Positions 38,624 to 52,079 of a DNA stretch of 64,000 nt are shown piece by piece. Numbering within the stretch: the stretch's first letter is position 1; each line of letters opens with the position of its first letter. The notes below the pieces were generated by a model. That model did not search any database, had not been told where the DNA came from, and worked only from the letters and a program-made list of their open reading frames with translations. This DNA comes from Chanos chanos. Lineage: Eukaryota > Chordata > Actinopteri > Gonorynchiformes > Chanidae. The stretch lies in assembly GCF_902362185.1 (NCBI RefSeq), contig NC_044499.1, positions 10,755,264 to 10,819,263 on the forward strand, in the 5' to 3' direction. The position numbers were made by a program, and so were the translations under genes.

Positions 38624-40385
38624 TACAATTTACAATTTGGCATTTAGGAGACGCTTTTAACCAAAGCGACTTACAGTAAGTGCATCAATCAGATCACATT
38701 GCCCCATAAGCAAAGATCACAATAAGGTTGTAGATTAATTACCTTCAGTATCACGCACCTGGAATTCTGTGACAATAAGCGATAAAAAACAAGACTTGCG
38801 ACATAGGGGAAAGGTTAGTACAATTTTTTTCCTTTTTTGTGACATAGAAAGGGAGGTTAGGTAGTGGGTAACAGGTGGGTTCTGAAAAGGTGGGTTTTCA
38901 GTTTCCTGCGGAAGATGGGAAGAGATTCCACAGTCCTGACTGAGTGAGGAAGGTCATTCTACCACCGAGGAGCAACAGCAGAGAAGAGATGTGGTCGAGA
39001 GGAACAGCTGCCAGATTCCCGAAGTGAGGGGACCGCCAGCTGACCAGAGGTGGTAGAGCGGAGAGCTCTGGCTGGAATGTAAGGAGTTATCAGAGACTGA
39101 AGGTAGGATGGGGCGCAGCCTCTTGTGGCCTGGTAAGCCAGCACCAGTGTCTTGAACTGGATGCGGGCTGCTACCGGAAACCAGTGGAGTGCAGTCAGAA
39201 GCGGAGTGACATAAGAGTGTTTTGGGAGGTTGAGGACCAGGCGTGCAGCAGCATTCTGAACAAGCTGAAGCAGCCTGATGGTGCAGGCCGGTAAGCCAGC
39301 AGGTAAGGCGTTGCAGTAATCGAGGCAGGAAATGACAAGTGCTTTGACCAAGAGCTGGGTTGCTTGTTGCGTGAGGAAGGGGCGGATCCTCCTGACGTTG
39401 TAGAGGGAGAATCTGCAGGGTCGAGTGACCGCTGCGATGTGGCTAGAGTAGTTCAGCTGGTCATCAAGGGGCACGGCAAGGTTTTTGGCTGGTCTGGTGG
39501 TGGGGAACATCACCGAACCCTCAATGGTGATCGAAGCGTCAATCGTTGGGAAGCTCTTAGAAGGAAAAAAGAGAAGTTCCGTTTTCTCCAGGTTGAGCTT
39601 GAGATGAGCAGTGGACATCCAAGAGGCGATGTTGGCTAAGCAGGCTGCAATGCATGACTGGACCTGAGAGTCGAAGGGGAGAAGGAGAAGAACAGCCGTG
39701 TGTCATCGGCATAGCAGTGGTAAGAAAGACCGTGGGCAGAGATAACTTGTCTGAGCGATCAAGTATAAAGAGAGAAAAGGACTGGACCAAGTACGGAACC
39801 TTGTGGGACCCCAGTCTGGAAAGAGCAGCGGGAAGAGACCGATTCCCTCCTGGTAGGAGCGGTCAGACAGGTAGGACTCAAACCATGTGAGTGCAGATCC
39901 TGCAAATCCCATCCCAGCAAGGGATGAGAGGAGAATCTGGTGGTTAACAGTGTCAAATGCTGCAGAGAGGTCTAGAAGTATGAGGACAGAGCTGAGCGAC
40001 TTCGTTCTGGCCAAGTGAAGCTCCTCTGTGAGAGCGAGGAGGGTCGTCTCGGTGGAGAGGCCAGCTTTGAATCCCAACTGATTCTGATCCAGGAGATTGT
40101 TCTGGAGAAGGAGAGGAGAGAATTGGTTATAGACTGCATGTTCCAGGGTTTTAGAGAGAAACGGTGGAAGAGATAGTGGACGGTAGCTTTTGACAACAGC
40201 TGAGCATAGAGTGGACTTCTTAAGCAGTGGTTTGACCCGTGCCCTCTTCAGGGCAGAGGGAACTGTACCAGCAGACAGGGAACTGTTGATCAAGGATGAA
40301 ATGGAGGGCAGATTATCCTCAGAATGTCCTGAAAGAGAGAGGAGGGGATGGGATCAAGAAGACAGGTAGTAGGACGGTGGGATTT
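38624..40385 (-). mobile_element. L2-type LINE, 5'-truncated, with RT core
   Basis: On the - strand: LKRARVKPLLKK, SAAFDTVNHQILL (first RT Asp), GVPQGSVLGPVLFSLYT, CYADDTRLFF (catalytic YADD), then LEKTELLFFPSK, LYNVRRIRPFLTQQATQLLV, and the 3' tail with AAATGCCAAATTGTAAATTG at 38660-38624. The coding region is split over at least three frames, so it is dead. The endonuclease part is missing. Confidence 0.9.
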
Positions 40386-40485
40386 TTTTGGGCTCTTAAT
40401 CATTAATAAATTCTCTTAATCCTGATAATAAAACATGTGTGCACGTAAACACACATACACACACACACTCATATGCATGCATGTA

Positions 40486-40527
<42 letters not shown>

Positions 40528-41735
40528 CACATGCGCACACACAGACACAGACACAAATTTGTAAATGTAATCACACTGGTTACATGTATGTCAGAATGAT
40601 GCACAAATATTACTTTCGTGACCACCTTCAATTTTCCTCCAAACATCCAACTCAGAAAAAGAAGTCTTGGAACACAGCTCATTTTTCAGTAATAAACATG
40701 GTTAACCACTGGCTGACCATTTCCATTCTACATGGGGGTAGAATGAAACAAAAATGCTGAACAAAGATGTCTTTTTCGTTTCCTTTATTTACCTCTTTCA
40801 GTCTTTTAAATATTCTTCTTATACTATTCTGACAAACATAATGTAGAGAATGTATAAGTCGAGCAAGCCAGTTGTCTGAACAGAAACTAGGGCAAAATGC
40901 CCTGATTACTCAACCCTCTTTGTCCGCCAAGGACCCATATAGTTCATAGTAATGGCTTACAGTATGGCTTTATTAACTTATTTTCTACCCATGTTTCCTT
41001 CTATAAATGTGTTAGTCCACAGGATGATTTAACAAGATAGGAAATGTGTGTGAAAAGCAATTGCCAGACATCAGTATAAGTCATAGGGAAATCCTGAGTA
41101 GTGTAGGTGAATCTGGTGCACTCCTCTCTGCCTGAAACTCATATGTATGGTTAAAATGTGATGGTGTTAAAAACTAACAACATTTCCAAAGGATGAGAGA
41201 GAGGAAATCAAAGCCATAACCGTCACTCAACAAACCAGCCAGCATGACATTCTGAGCTGGACAAGATGAGCACTTTAGTAGAACCTCAGTAGACCAGGTT
41301 TTACAAACTACCTTTGATTAAAAGACTCATGAACTAATACATCTCCAGAGAGCCGTTATACTCAGGCGTAACACTTATAACCGCAATCATAAAGTCAGCG
41401 TGAGGTGTTCCTAAAGATTCAGTTTTACAAAGAAGTACGGCAGTCTTTCACACGCGAGCAATTAAGCTATTTTACAAAGATATTCTGACATTCTTGTTAA
41501 ATAAACACTGTGCTTGAATTTATTTTTAAAAAGTTATTTTAAAATTCTTTTCCTAACCTGCATCCATTTTGCTACAAAACAAAACCATTGCAGATCCGCG
41601 CACCACTTTGCATAAAATCTACAGAACTGATCATTTCTTGAGATAACTTTTAAGTGTAGTCATTTTATGTGCAAAAAGTGTATGGTAGTTAAGCTACAAA
41701 ATTCATATGGAAATGTGTGCCTACCCGAGATCACA
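40386..41735. other. 3' flank of collectin C, partly duplicated
   Basis: Holds a (CA)n tract (about 40470-40535). The block 40960-41370 matches 22730-23210 downstream of collectin A. No gene seen. Confidence 0.6.
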
Positions 41736-41880
41736 GGGCGTCATTTACACACATTCCTCAAAAGTAACAAAAATGTGGAATTATGTACACACATTTGGAT
41801 TCATCTTGAACAGTTTGGACCTATGAGATGTGTTGGCTGTATGTGCCTGTCAGTTAGGGGACGTTTAGCCATTGTGAGAC
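41735..41880 (-). repeat. Inverted copy of a short segment also at 30430-30590
   Basis: Read on the - strand it matches 30480-30590 (ACAGGCxCATACAG, ATCTCATAxGTCCAAA, CACATTTxTGTTACTTTTGA). Possibly the tail of a Tc1-type element. Origin uncertain. Confidence 0.55.
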
Positions 41881-42174
41881 AAGATGTCATTGTCGGACAC
41901 TTTGTCAGATGAGTAATGAAATGAATAGGACGTCATGTTAATTTGATTAAAACCAATAGTATCAAGGAAACATAATAATAATATGACGGCAAGAAGGGTA
42001 TGTTTAATAGGGCAAAACAAAAACAGAATTAAGATGTGATATGCAATACATTGCTCAGTAAGGAAAACAAATGTTTGATGAACACACTTGTATTCCTCAG
42101 GCAAATGTGATATTCAAACACAAAGAAAACTGACTGTAGTTACACCTCGTGAATGTATTGCACTGACACACTGG

Positions 42175-43531
42175 TTAAGAGATGGTTAATTCACATATAA
42201 CAAAACGGGGTGAATCACAACTAACATCATGCCATGATGCAGCAGGGATAACAACAACGCAATCTTCTATTCCGTCAATATTGCCGGGTTCATTGCTACC
42301 CCATTTGAAGAAGGTCAATGGCTGGTTTTCCATATCAACAAATCTCCCCTCATGTTGCCTGTCTGTTGCTCCAATGAATGCATGAGAAGAACCAATGGTG
42401 GTCATAACTTGAGATAATGCTTGGTTTTCCTCTTCATTTCTAGGTAAGACCATTTTTCCACCAGTATCTCTACAGAACTTCACACCTTCATCAAAACTCA
42501 TACTCAGTCCATCAGTCACATAGTATTTCTGTCCAACTTTACGGAAAGTGCGGAAATTTGCAGCTGTAAAGGAAAGCGTGATATGTATGGGTAAGTGATT
42601 AGAGAGGTATTCCTAATTTTACCCATTACAAAGTAGGACAACAGTGTAGCATGAATCATGTCACTTATTTAGTTATAATAGCCCACCTTTCTCGATCAGG
42701 GACAGCCTGGCTCTAAGGCTCATGACTTCTGACTGAAGAGATGTGATCAAACTCTCATTAACAACAGTTCCTGAAAACAAATAACAGAATACATTGTGTC
42801 CATGTTTGCTTGTAATGTTTCAAAAATTTCAAGAAATTTTTACTTGATTATTATTTTCTGATTATGATTTGCCTCAGCTCATTCACACATTATTTACAAT
42901 TACTTTACTACACAACTTGTAAAGCCTTTCTAAGACTGTGGTAAAGCCATTGTGTTATATAAAAATCACAGGAAGAAATGTGGGAGAAATGTTTAATTTT
43001 CTTGAAATTAAATAATAAGATCATGAAAATGATTGTGTTTTAGGATTAATCAATACATTGACACACGTAACACATTATTACCTGTTGTACCTGGCTCTCC
43101 TGTTTCCCCTTTGGGTCCTATTGGACCTGCAGGGCCTGGCTCACCTGGAGGTCCTTGCACACCAATTCCTGAGTACAAGGAGGGCAGAAAATGAAAAGAA
43201 TTTCGTAAAACTTCCAGACCACCATGTTCTTACATTCACTGGTAAATAACTGTTGAGTATCCATTCAGTCTGCTTTTTACTTTTGAGCTGTTGCAGAGAG
43301 ACACACACCTGGGTCACCTTTGTCTCCTTTTGGTCCAACAGCTCCATCCCTCCCATCTTTCCCATCTCTCCCATCTATGCCAGGAAGACCATTGTGCCCA
43401 GGAGTCCCTGGGACCCCGGCACAGGCAGGGCAGCTCTGATTGTTAGAAGTCGTTGTCTCAGTTCCAACTCTCACAAGCAGGTTTAGCTGCAGGAGCAGCA
43501 GAGCAGTGAGACGCTGCTTGTATAGTGCCAT
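42175..43531 (-). CDS. Collectin C: MBL-type lectin with EPG/WHD site
   Basis: Four coding exons on the - strand: 43531-43309, 43168-43082, 42770-42687, 42563-42175 (783 nt, 260 aa). Same layout as A and B: signal peptide, QSCPACAG segment with one cysteine more than the others, Gly-X-Y stalk (one RDG triplet is IDG) with the GIGVQG kink, neck, CRD with four conserved cysteines. The sugar site reads EPG in place of EPN and WHD in place of WND, so two of the five canonical calcium ligands are replaced. The Glu of IEDC remains. The frame is open, so it is probably expressed, but canonical mannose binding is doubtful. The leader exon ends at 44129. Confidence 0.92.
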
Positions 43532-44128
43532 CTGGTGTTATCTATGGAAACATAACCGCTAACCGAATAAAATTCATTTTGAAATAAGAGAAGACAAAGA
43601 AGAAGAACAACCTAAAGAGAACATCTAAATTTTGTTAGAAATCTCTATAACAACAGCAGATCTTAGGATGTTATTCAGGGGCATATCTGCACCCACTTAT
43701 CATGCTGAGGAGTTAAACCAACAAGGCTGCAGTTATTGGGCTGTTTCTCTAACCACTTGGTCATTGCCACATAACGATCATACTCAGCGAATAGAACAGG
43801 TTTGATATTCCTGAAGATTACCCAATAAGTTTTGCTGATGGATGAACTGTTATATCATAGACAATCAACTGATATAATGTTTTTCCATTAACAAACCCTG
43901 TGCATAAAAACCCCAATCAAGGATTTTTTCCTTTTCCCAAACTTCATCCATTTAACTATGAAGCTAAGCTATTGTCTGTTTCTCTTCTATACTACACAAA
44001 AGTCACAGAAAGGATGAGTTCGTTACACACTTTGCTCAAACTTGTTTGAATGATTTGAGTATATTAATTGTATATTTAATGTTTGTATGGATTTAAGCTT
44101 TAAAATTCATAAGAAAATGTGCACATAC

Positions 44129-44234
44129 CACAGATTATAGGAGCTGAATGGCTTGGAGATGTTGGATTCTAAAGTGCCTGGGTAAATGTGTCTGGTTCTT
44201 TTTGTAGAATGAAGATGAGGTGAAGTTTTTTATA
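44129..44234 (-). promoter_or_regulatory. Leader exon and TATA-like promoter of collectin C
   Basis: Donor at 44129/44128 in the same context as copy B. The TATA-like box on the - strand reads TATAAAAAA (44234-44226) inside CAGTGTATAAAAAACTTC. Confidence 0.6.
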
Positions 44235-44549
44235 CACTGTATGAATAGGATTGCCTTTTACACCTTTTATTATCCTTAAGACCGTAAATGTTTACAGCTT
44301 TAACTTTCATCTTTGAGGCATTAGCCATTAACCTTTAGACCATTAACCTATTTTCAGTGTTTGACTTGCTTTCTTTCTCCTTAATCAGAGTACTTTGTTA
44401 CCACATTCTCCATGTGATGCTTTATCTTAAAACTGCTGAAGTGTAGAGTTTTTCATACACAGACAAAACTTGACACCAAGTTCGTAAATATGTTTTTATT
44501 GTATGTGAGTGTGTGTATATTTAAGTATGTATGTATGTGTACGTGTGTA

Positions 44550-44577
44550 TACACACACACACACTCACACACACACA

Positions 44578-44625
<48 letters not shown>

Positions 44626-44653
44626 TGCACGCACACACACACACACACGCACA

Positions 44654-44697
<44 letters not shown>
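44550..44697. repeat. (CA)n microsatellite
   Basis: Long, slightly interrupted CA array. It yields Thr-His open frames on one strand and Val-Cys on the other, none of them genes. Confidence 0.95.
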
Positions 44698-44698
<1 letters not shown>

Positions 44699-44954
44699 CT
44701 ATATGAGGACAAGAGAGAGAGTATATCCAGAAAAAGGAGTCAATAACCCACAACAGCTCACTGAAGTTAAACAAACAAACACAGTACATACATACATACA
44801 TAAAAACTTTATTCAAAGAAAATGCAAACACAGTTAACATGAGTCAAAGAAAATAAATTTTAATAAACAGAGGCACCTGTGGCAGGGCACCAAATTTCAT
44901 GCTGCATTCAACAATGTTTACTAATACTAGACCATTTGATGTTAGAAAGAATGT

Positions 44955-45101
<147 letters not shown>

Positions 45102-45599
45102 TCAGTTTTGGTGATGAATTAAGTATTATATCATACGCAGTCAACAAGATATTCTGTTCATCATTAATAAAACCCTGTAAAAAACTCATTTTGAGTGCTT
45201 GAATTTTACCTATGAGACAAAGCCTTTAAATGTTTCCCTACTATACCACATAAAAGTCATGAAAAGTTCTTCACAAGTTTTGCTCAAACCTGTTGGAAAA
45301 ACCTAAGTTCATCGATTCTATGTTCATTTATGGATTAAGTTCCAAAATTCTGTTGGAAATGCGTACCTACTGGAACACTTAAGTTCACATTAATAATATT
45401 TTCTTTGCATCCTACAATCACAGAAGAAAACTATAAAAACACAAAAGAGACTGGTGGACTATTGCTGAAGAATGTTTACTGTTAAGTTTTGTTCCCAAAA
45501 CATACTTCAGACAAAAATATTACATCCTGCAAAAATCTTATATTCTGTACACATCAATGCATAGCCTACAGGCTGAATGAATTCGTGATTTTAGTCTGG

Positions 45600-46030
45600 T
45601 GTGATCTATTTGCAGGTTCATTTGAGAAACTGTACGTGAATCAGACCTAATTTTTTCTCTGATACTGTGTTCACATGTTATTACTCTTTTGCGCTCCATT
45701 TTGCAAGCGTGAATAGCTCCAATGCAGCGTTGTAAAACGAAATATTAATTCGAACATTTATTCCTTCCCCAAATGGCCTATGCGACTATTAGCCCACTAC
45801 TGGACCTCTGTATTCACGAGGCATACTCCAAGCATATATATACACCAGGGTATTCACAAATTTACTTCACGAATCTACTCCACATCTGCGCGTAGTCACG
45901 ATAATAACGAATTAACTAAACTTCTCGTTACACAACCTAATATAAAACAAAGAAACAAAGTTAACTTTGATTCCTCTGTGCATTTACATCGGCCTTTACG
46001 GTAAGCGAGTGTTTGACGGAGAAGGCCTGT
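45600..46030. repeat. Duplicated non-coding block, copy 3
   Basis: Counterpart of 36840-37260. At its end the sequence continues uniquely instead of entering a Tc1 copy, so it shows the pre-insertion arrangement. Confidence 0.75.
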
Positions 46031-48059
46031 TTGATTAAGTTGCACAAGTTTCAGGAAGCAAATGACAGCTATTCACATCGTCCACGGTTTGTTGTGTATT
46101 CCTTAGCATTGGTTGACACTCGAAGTGTCTCTTTTACGGTAAGAAGGTTATAGTAATTTATTCATAGTAATTTTAGAAAATTAGCAAATAAAAAATTCGG
46201 AAGATTTAGAGCAATACGACATTGTTAGAACTACCTGTTTTGCACACGGACATAATGGAATGAAAATACAATGTGGTAAATCAACATTGTCATAAGAGAC
46301 TGTGTCATGACATCAAAGCTGAGAAGCTTTATTTGACTACCTTGTCCACTGTTTCACAACTGAGATTGCAGAACTGGTAAAATTTCGCTCTAATTTGTAA
46401 TTTTAGGACATTAAACCAGAGTCCGGAGGGTAGCCCTTTAAAATACATATCCGTGAACGCGAACAAGAAAGAGAACTTTGCCCAGTTCTGTTTGTTTGAC
46501 TAAAACGTAATGACACTAACCATTGTTTCTCTGGCAATGTCTTTTCTTCGTGCGGATTTATTTTGTGGCGGTAGTGGGGCACTATTAATTGTTTAGGCGC
46601 CAGGTGATATCCACCACCACTCAGACAAAGTGGCAAAATAATAATAATAATAATAATAGTAAAATTATAAGTTAATAATTGTATTGGCCTTAGGTGGAAG
46701 TTAACCAAGCACAGCAAAACCATTTAACGCTGCTATTTATTTATTTAAAGAAACACATTCCAGTCCAGATATGACCAACAGAAGATTTCTATTTTATTGT
46801 TCAATACAAAGCAACAAACACGGGCCAGGGTCTCTTAAGGGATAAGTAAGGCGGGTCCTCCGCTCTAAGGGTTGTGGTAATCCCGGTAAAAGGAGAGGGG
46901 TAAAAACAAACATTTCAGTTAACGTCCACCTTAAGTATGATTAAGTATGCAATGAAAACATTTCCAGAACAAAAATGAACATGTTAAAGAAAGTGCAGTC
47001 AGCCGGGGCCCTCGCCCCAACCCGCCCACAAGAGAGCGCCCCACGTGGCTCATTCGGGCTGAGCCTGGCCGGACCCTGTGGCAGGTCCGGCCATCATGCG
47101 CTCGCCTACGGGCTGCCCTCCCATGCCTGGCTCAAGGGGGGGGGGGGCTATTCTGGACTAGGTGCCTGTTTCTCTGTGGGGAAAGGGAAGTCTGGGTTAC
47201 CCTCCTCAGCCTGATGTAGCCGCGACCTGCTCCTGGATAAGCGGCAGAAAATGATACGATATGATATGATAAGAAAACGCAGGTTTCAGATTTACAGACT
47301 CTTTAATTTCTGATGGTGGATTAAATTAAATTAAATTCATTTAACAGAGATACACACATAAGGCAACCGGGCACCATAGGAAAATAGAGAATAAGATAAA
47401 AATGTAAATAAACAGGGGAAAAAAACAATTACCCTAATGAAAAACCTCCCGAAAGAAATCTTCCCCGGTAGCCCCACTTTGACCGGACAAGTACAACAAA
47501 AAAAAAAAAGAAAAAAAGATGAAGCCACCACTGCCATGTCAAACCCACCCCTGCCGTCTCACCTGCCGAAAAATGATAAACAGTTCACAACAGAAGTGTG
47601 AACCAGATTCGTGATCACGGAGCTTTACGGTGCGGAAAAAAAACCACCACAGAATGAACAAAAGGCTGCTCTCTCTGTAAAAACACAAAACCTGCTTAGC
47701 CCGTCAGGACGACGCAGCATCCACATGCGAACCAGGAGCGCTCAGGTGCAACAGGTAGAACAAGTGAGAAAGAGGGACGTCATGTTACCTGGTCCGGTAT
47801 TTATGAACGAGGTTCATGACCCGTATGCAGTTGCATGTTTTAAAAATGTTTTATTATACAGACATGGAGAATTTTATTGTAGAGACATTATGGAGACATG
47901 TTTTATCGCTGCAACTTGATGGTCACTTTATTAAGTAAGTGATGTTTGCTGACTGTTTTATGTGAGATGGGGTTGTTATACTTCCTACAGGGCTGCCAAG
48001 ATTGGAGACGCAGTTCACACCACCTCAGCCATTCTCTGTTGTAAAACCTCGAAGCTGAC
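46031..48059. other. Region between the collectin cluster and TEP1
   Basis: Contains an (ATA)n run near 46640 and a GC-rich block at about 46995-47240 that resembles a dispersed fish repeat and ends in a GGATAAGCGGCAGAAAATGA tail. It also has the probable TEP1 5' UTR with an acceptor CTTCCTACAG at about 47982-47991. A 102-codon open stretch at 47611-47919 is not recognised as a protein. The TEP1 promoter is not defined. Confidence 0.45.
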
Positions 48060-51000
48060 ATGAGAGTGCTGACTCAGTCAAAAGCGAATATGGACCACGG
48101 GTCCAGATCGGGTGGGCCTCACTCCGTTTACGCTGGGCTGAGTGTAGAGAACCGTGTCCTTGCCGAGGCCTCCTCAGCAGTGTCCAAGTCTCTCTCCATG
48201 CCACCATCCTGGGCTACTCAGACCTCTTTCTCCCCCAGCCTCTCCCTCCAACCGTCCCGCCTCTCCTCCACCACGTCCAGCTCTCCTCTTTTCTCTCCCG
48301 TCACCCCCACTCATGTGACGTCCACCTCCTCCACCCTCCTCAACACTGAGAATACTCAGTTGAAGAGGAGCTCACTCCTCTTTCCTCCCTTGTCCTCTCA
48401 TTCCACACCCCTTAACCCCTCACTCACCACTACCCTGACTCCTTCTGTTGGAGTCTCTGCTCCCATCTGCTCCTGGCCTGCTCCTCCTGAGGTGTACATG
48501 AGAGAAAGAGGGAAGAGTCTATGTTCATCTGAAGACCTGCAGTCACATGATGAAACGCTTTCTCAGGTACCATGTTTCAGCACAATCCATTGTTCTGAAC
48601 TTGCTAATTCATCTTATGCATTTGCAGTCTGGATTGAACAATGTAAAAATCCAGGTTTATCCTAATTCCACAACATGAATTAATAATCAAGCTTCTGTCA
48701 TATCTAGCCCTCTGCAGCTAGAAAGCTGTTTGTCGAATATTTTCAGTGGTTCAGTTTCAGCAGTCCTATCGCTGTGATATTAACCAACTCATGTATTCAA
48801 GGTAATATTTAATTTATTACTAGATACATGAAATGAAATGGTCATTTGTATATATTGAAAGGACTCTGAATGCGGAGGCTTTGAGTGTGAAGATACAGCA
48901 TTGTCTGCTGAGATGCCTGTCCTGGATCTGGGATTGGATGATCAAGAAGAGGAGACAGTAGTTCTTGATGAGGAATTTGGTAAACCTGAAACAGATAAAA
49001 ATGAACAGATGGAAGATCTTAAGGACAAGAAGGTAAGCTAATAGAACTTTGATTTAGAAGTGGCGGACGTGGTGAATCTCTTTCTGCTACCTTTTCTCTG
49101 TCTGCTTCTCTTTTTATGCTTCTACCTTTTATTTTTAATGGCTTAGAAGTAAGGGAACTGGCTTGCTAACTGCAGGATTGTGGGGACAAACTCCAAGTGT
49201 GATAGCTTGGTGCTGATAGGCTCCTTACCAAGCCACTAAACCCTGGAGATTACTCCAGTAGTAATTGCAAAATCTCTCCTAAAAACAGTGTCAGCTTAAT
49301 TAACAAAATTCACCCTGTGTCAATCTCTTTTCTCTCAGTACCGGCTCCTGAATGAGGTGTGCAGTTCCTTGGTCAATAAGAGTTGTACCCCAACCTCGAA
49401 CTCTCGGCATGTGGAGAGCAGTGTGTGGAACAGGATTATAAGACTGGCTGAAGATATCGCTCTCAAAGACCCTCAGTTCCTCCTCAAGGTATAAGTATAT
49501 GTCTGTGTGTGTATTTGGTACACCAACTTTTTTTTTTTTTCCCTGGTTTAGCAATGACGTATTAGAACATGTCTGATCCACTGCACAGTGTAACAATTCA
49601 GTGTATGCTGATTGCATTGTCCCATCACAGGTTGCAGTCTACACCAGACAGGAACTGAATATTCGTGCCACGGCCAATTTTCTATTGGCTCTGGCTGCTC
49701 ATCTACCTGATACCAAGCCACACTTGCGCAGGTACTTTTGTGCAGCTGTGCAGCTGCCATCTGATTGGCTGGAGGTGACAAGACTGTATGGTACGGTGAG
49801 TTGTCCCTTTGAAATGGTACTCACACCCAGCCCCTGTAGCCGATGGGTTAGCCCTTCACATGGCCACTCAGTTTTCTTTATCCTGTGTATTTTTCACTTT
49901 CCTCTGATCTGTCTCCATGTGTGTCTTCTTTGCAGTGTTTTAGCGCGTCTCTTCCGTCTTGTCTGAAGAAAGCTCTGGTGGACAAATTCAAGCAGTTCAA
50001 CGAATATCAGCTGGCCAAATACAACACACGCAAGCATCGCTGCAAACACAGTCGCAAAAAAAAGACGGCTAAGGTTTGCTTTTTTTTTCAGCATCAAGGA
50101 CATGCATGCTCTCGTACCTTCAAAAGCAAAAAAAAAAAGTCCTGAATAGTATCACGCAGATATAAACAGGTTATTGAAATACTCTTGTCATTCCCTTTAG
50201 CTTGTTTTGTGATGAACTGTTTTTAGCTTTTAAAGCTTTGTTTAAACATTTATGCACCTCTGTTTTAGAAACCCTCACGAGAGCAGTTGAAGAGTTGGGC
50301 TCGCCTACTTGGATCAGATGCTGAAAGTCTTGAGAAATATGTGAGTGCATATTTATATCTGCCTTTGAATGTTTTCATGCTTGCACCTGTTTGTTTCGGA
50401 CACCGCTGTCCAAGAAGACAAACAAAGAGTGTATAGAAAGGAAGGGCGCGTACATTTAAAAGAACGTTATACGCACAGTAAAATATGTTTAGCTTTCATA
50501 TTCGCACGAAGGAAGGGCTTATCTTTAAGCCCAACAAGAAGAACAGTACACTCTAAGGCAACGCCCTTGATAAAGGGGGTAGTGAAGGAAAGATGCTTGT
50601 GGTGAGAAGAACCTTGTAATTTTAGTCAAATATGTGGTGTATCTCTCAGTTTACAGCTTTTTTTTTGCATTTACTGGTTCTTGAGCTTCTGGTAAGGTCA
50701 AAGAAATGGTGAGGTTCAGTGGAGACCAAGACATTTTGGGTCCACCTCACAGGAAACTGAAATGGTAGCACTAGAGAGGCTCACATGGGAATGTTTACAT
50801 GATAGTAGGCTTGATGCAGGCTTGATTTTGAATATAATTTTGGTTTGAATGGCACATAAGTGCAGAGAAAGACTTATGCAAGAATGATTATAAATGATTA
50901 TAAAACACAAAGCAAATTAAATGAGAACTCCATACAACTGCTTATAAATGGAGGGGCAGAATATGCTTAATACGTAAGTGTGGCTATTTTAGACAAGCAT

Positions 51001-51759
51001 TATTTTTGAAAAAAACAATTTTTATAAGATGAAAAAAAAAAACGTTATTATTTTGACTGATTTCAGTCACGGACTGCGGCTGCGTATGTGGATTTGTGTG
51101 TATGTTTGTATCACATGATGAACATAACACTCCAGTTACAGATGGGAACACGCGCTGCCGTGGATAAGAGACAGAGTGAATTCAGTCTAAAGAACATGAT
51201 AAAGCGTCTTCATATCAAAGAGCCAGCGGAGTATATCATGGCTATACTGGGAAAGAGGTGCTAATCCTTATCTTTACAACACTCGCCTTTGTGTTGTCTT
51301 TTGACTGCTGTATGATTCTCTGTTCCCACTGACTCAGAGATTCAGCAGCTTACTGGTTTATGTGGGCATGTAGCTTATTTTAATGACAATAAGTATACAC
51401 AAACAGAAACAGTGTTCATATTAGCAGCACTCAGAACTAAATGAATAGTGTTTACATAATGTTATTAATGACATTCGCTGTCTCTCACTATTTTCTCTGT
51501 AACTGTATGGATATGGATTTGACTATGTGTGTACGTGCATATGTGTCGTGTTCATGTGCAGATTTGTTGCCCATGTTTGCATGCAGGTACCCTGAGGACA
51601 TGAAGACCTTCACACGCAGTGGTCTCAGTGGAGTGTGGCAGAGTGAGAGAGCAGGACAGCGTATGAAACTCACGCAGCCAGATACCTGGGACCGCAAACT
51701 CACCCAGGAGGGCAACAATGCTGCCACCTGGGAGAAGCTCTTAGGTGTGTGAACACATG

Positions 51760-51804
<45 letters not shown>

Positions 51805-52043
51805 GTTCATTAATGCTGTCACTTTGTCTAACCCTTTTGCCGTGTTTTGTTGTGTAATTGCAGACAGTAATTCTTTGCCATTCATGGCTATGCTGAGGAA
51901 CCTCAGAAACATGATTACCCAGGGCATTAGTGAAAAACATCACCAGAGGATCCTGAATAAACTCACCTCTAAGGCAAGTATCCCTCTCTTTCTGTCACAC
52001 ACACACACACACACGCAGGCTTACACGCACGTGCGCATACACA

Positions 52044-52079
<36 letters not shown>

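Noticed and set aside
38959-40293. Reverse-transcriptase-like frames as a host gene
   Set aside because: Typical L2 LINE motifs, split across frames, ending in an L2 3' tail.
44490-44840. Several overlapping open frames of 60-115 codons on both strands
   Set aside because: They are translations of the CA array (Thr-His or Val-Cys repeats) with no conserved protein.
47611-47919. 102-codon open stretch just before TEP1 as an upstream gene or TEP1 exon
   Set aside because: It ends in a stop before the TEP1 acceptor, has no recognisable domain, and cannot be joined in phase. It is probably 5' UTR or chance.
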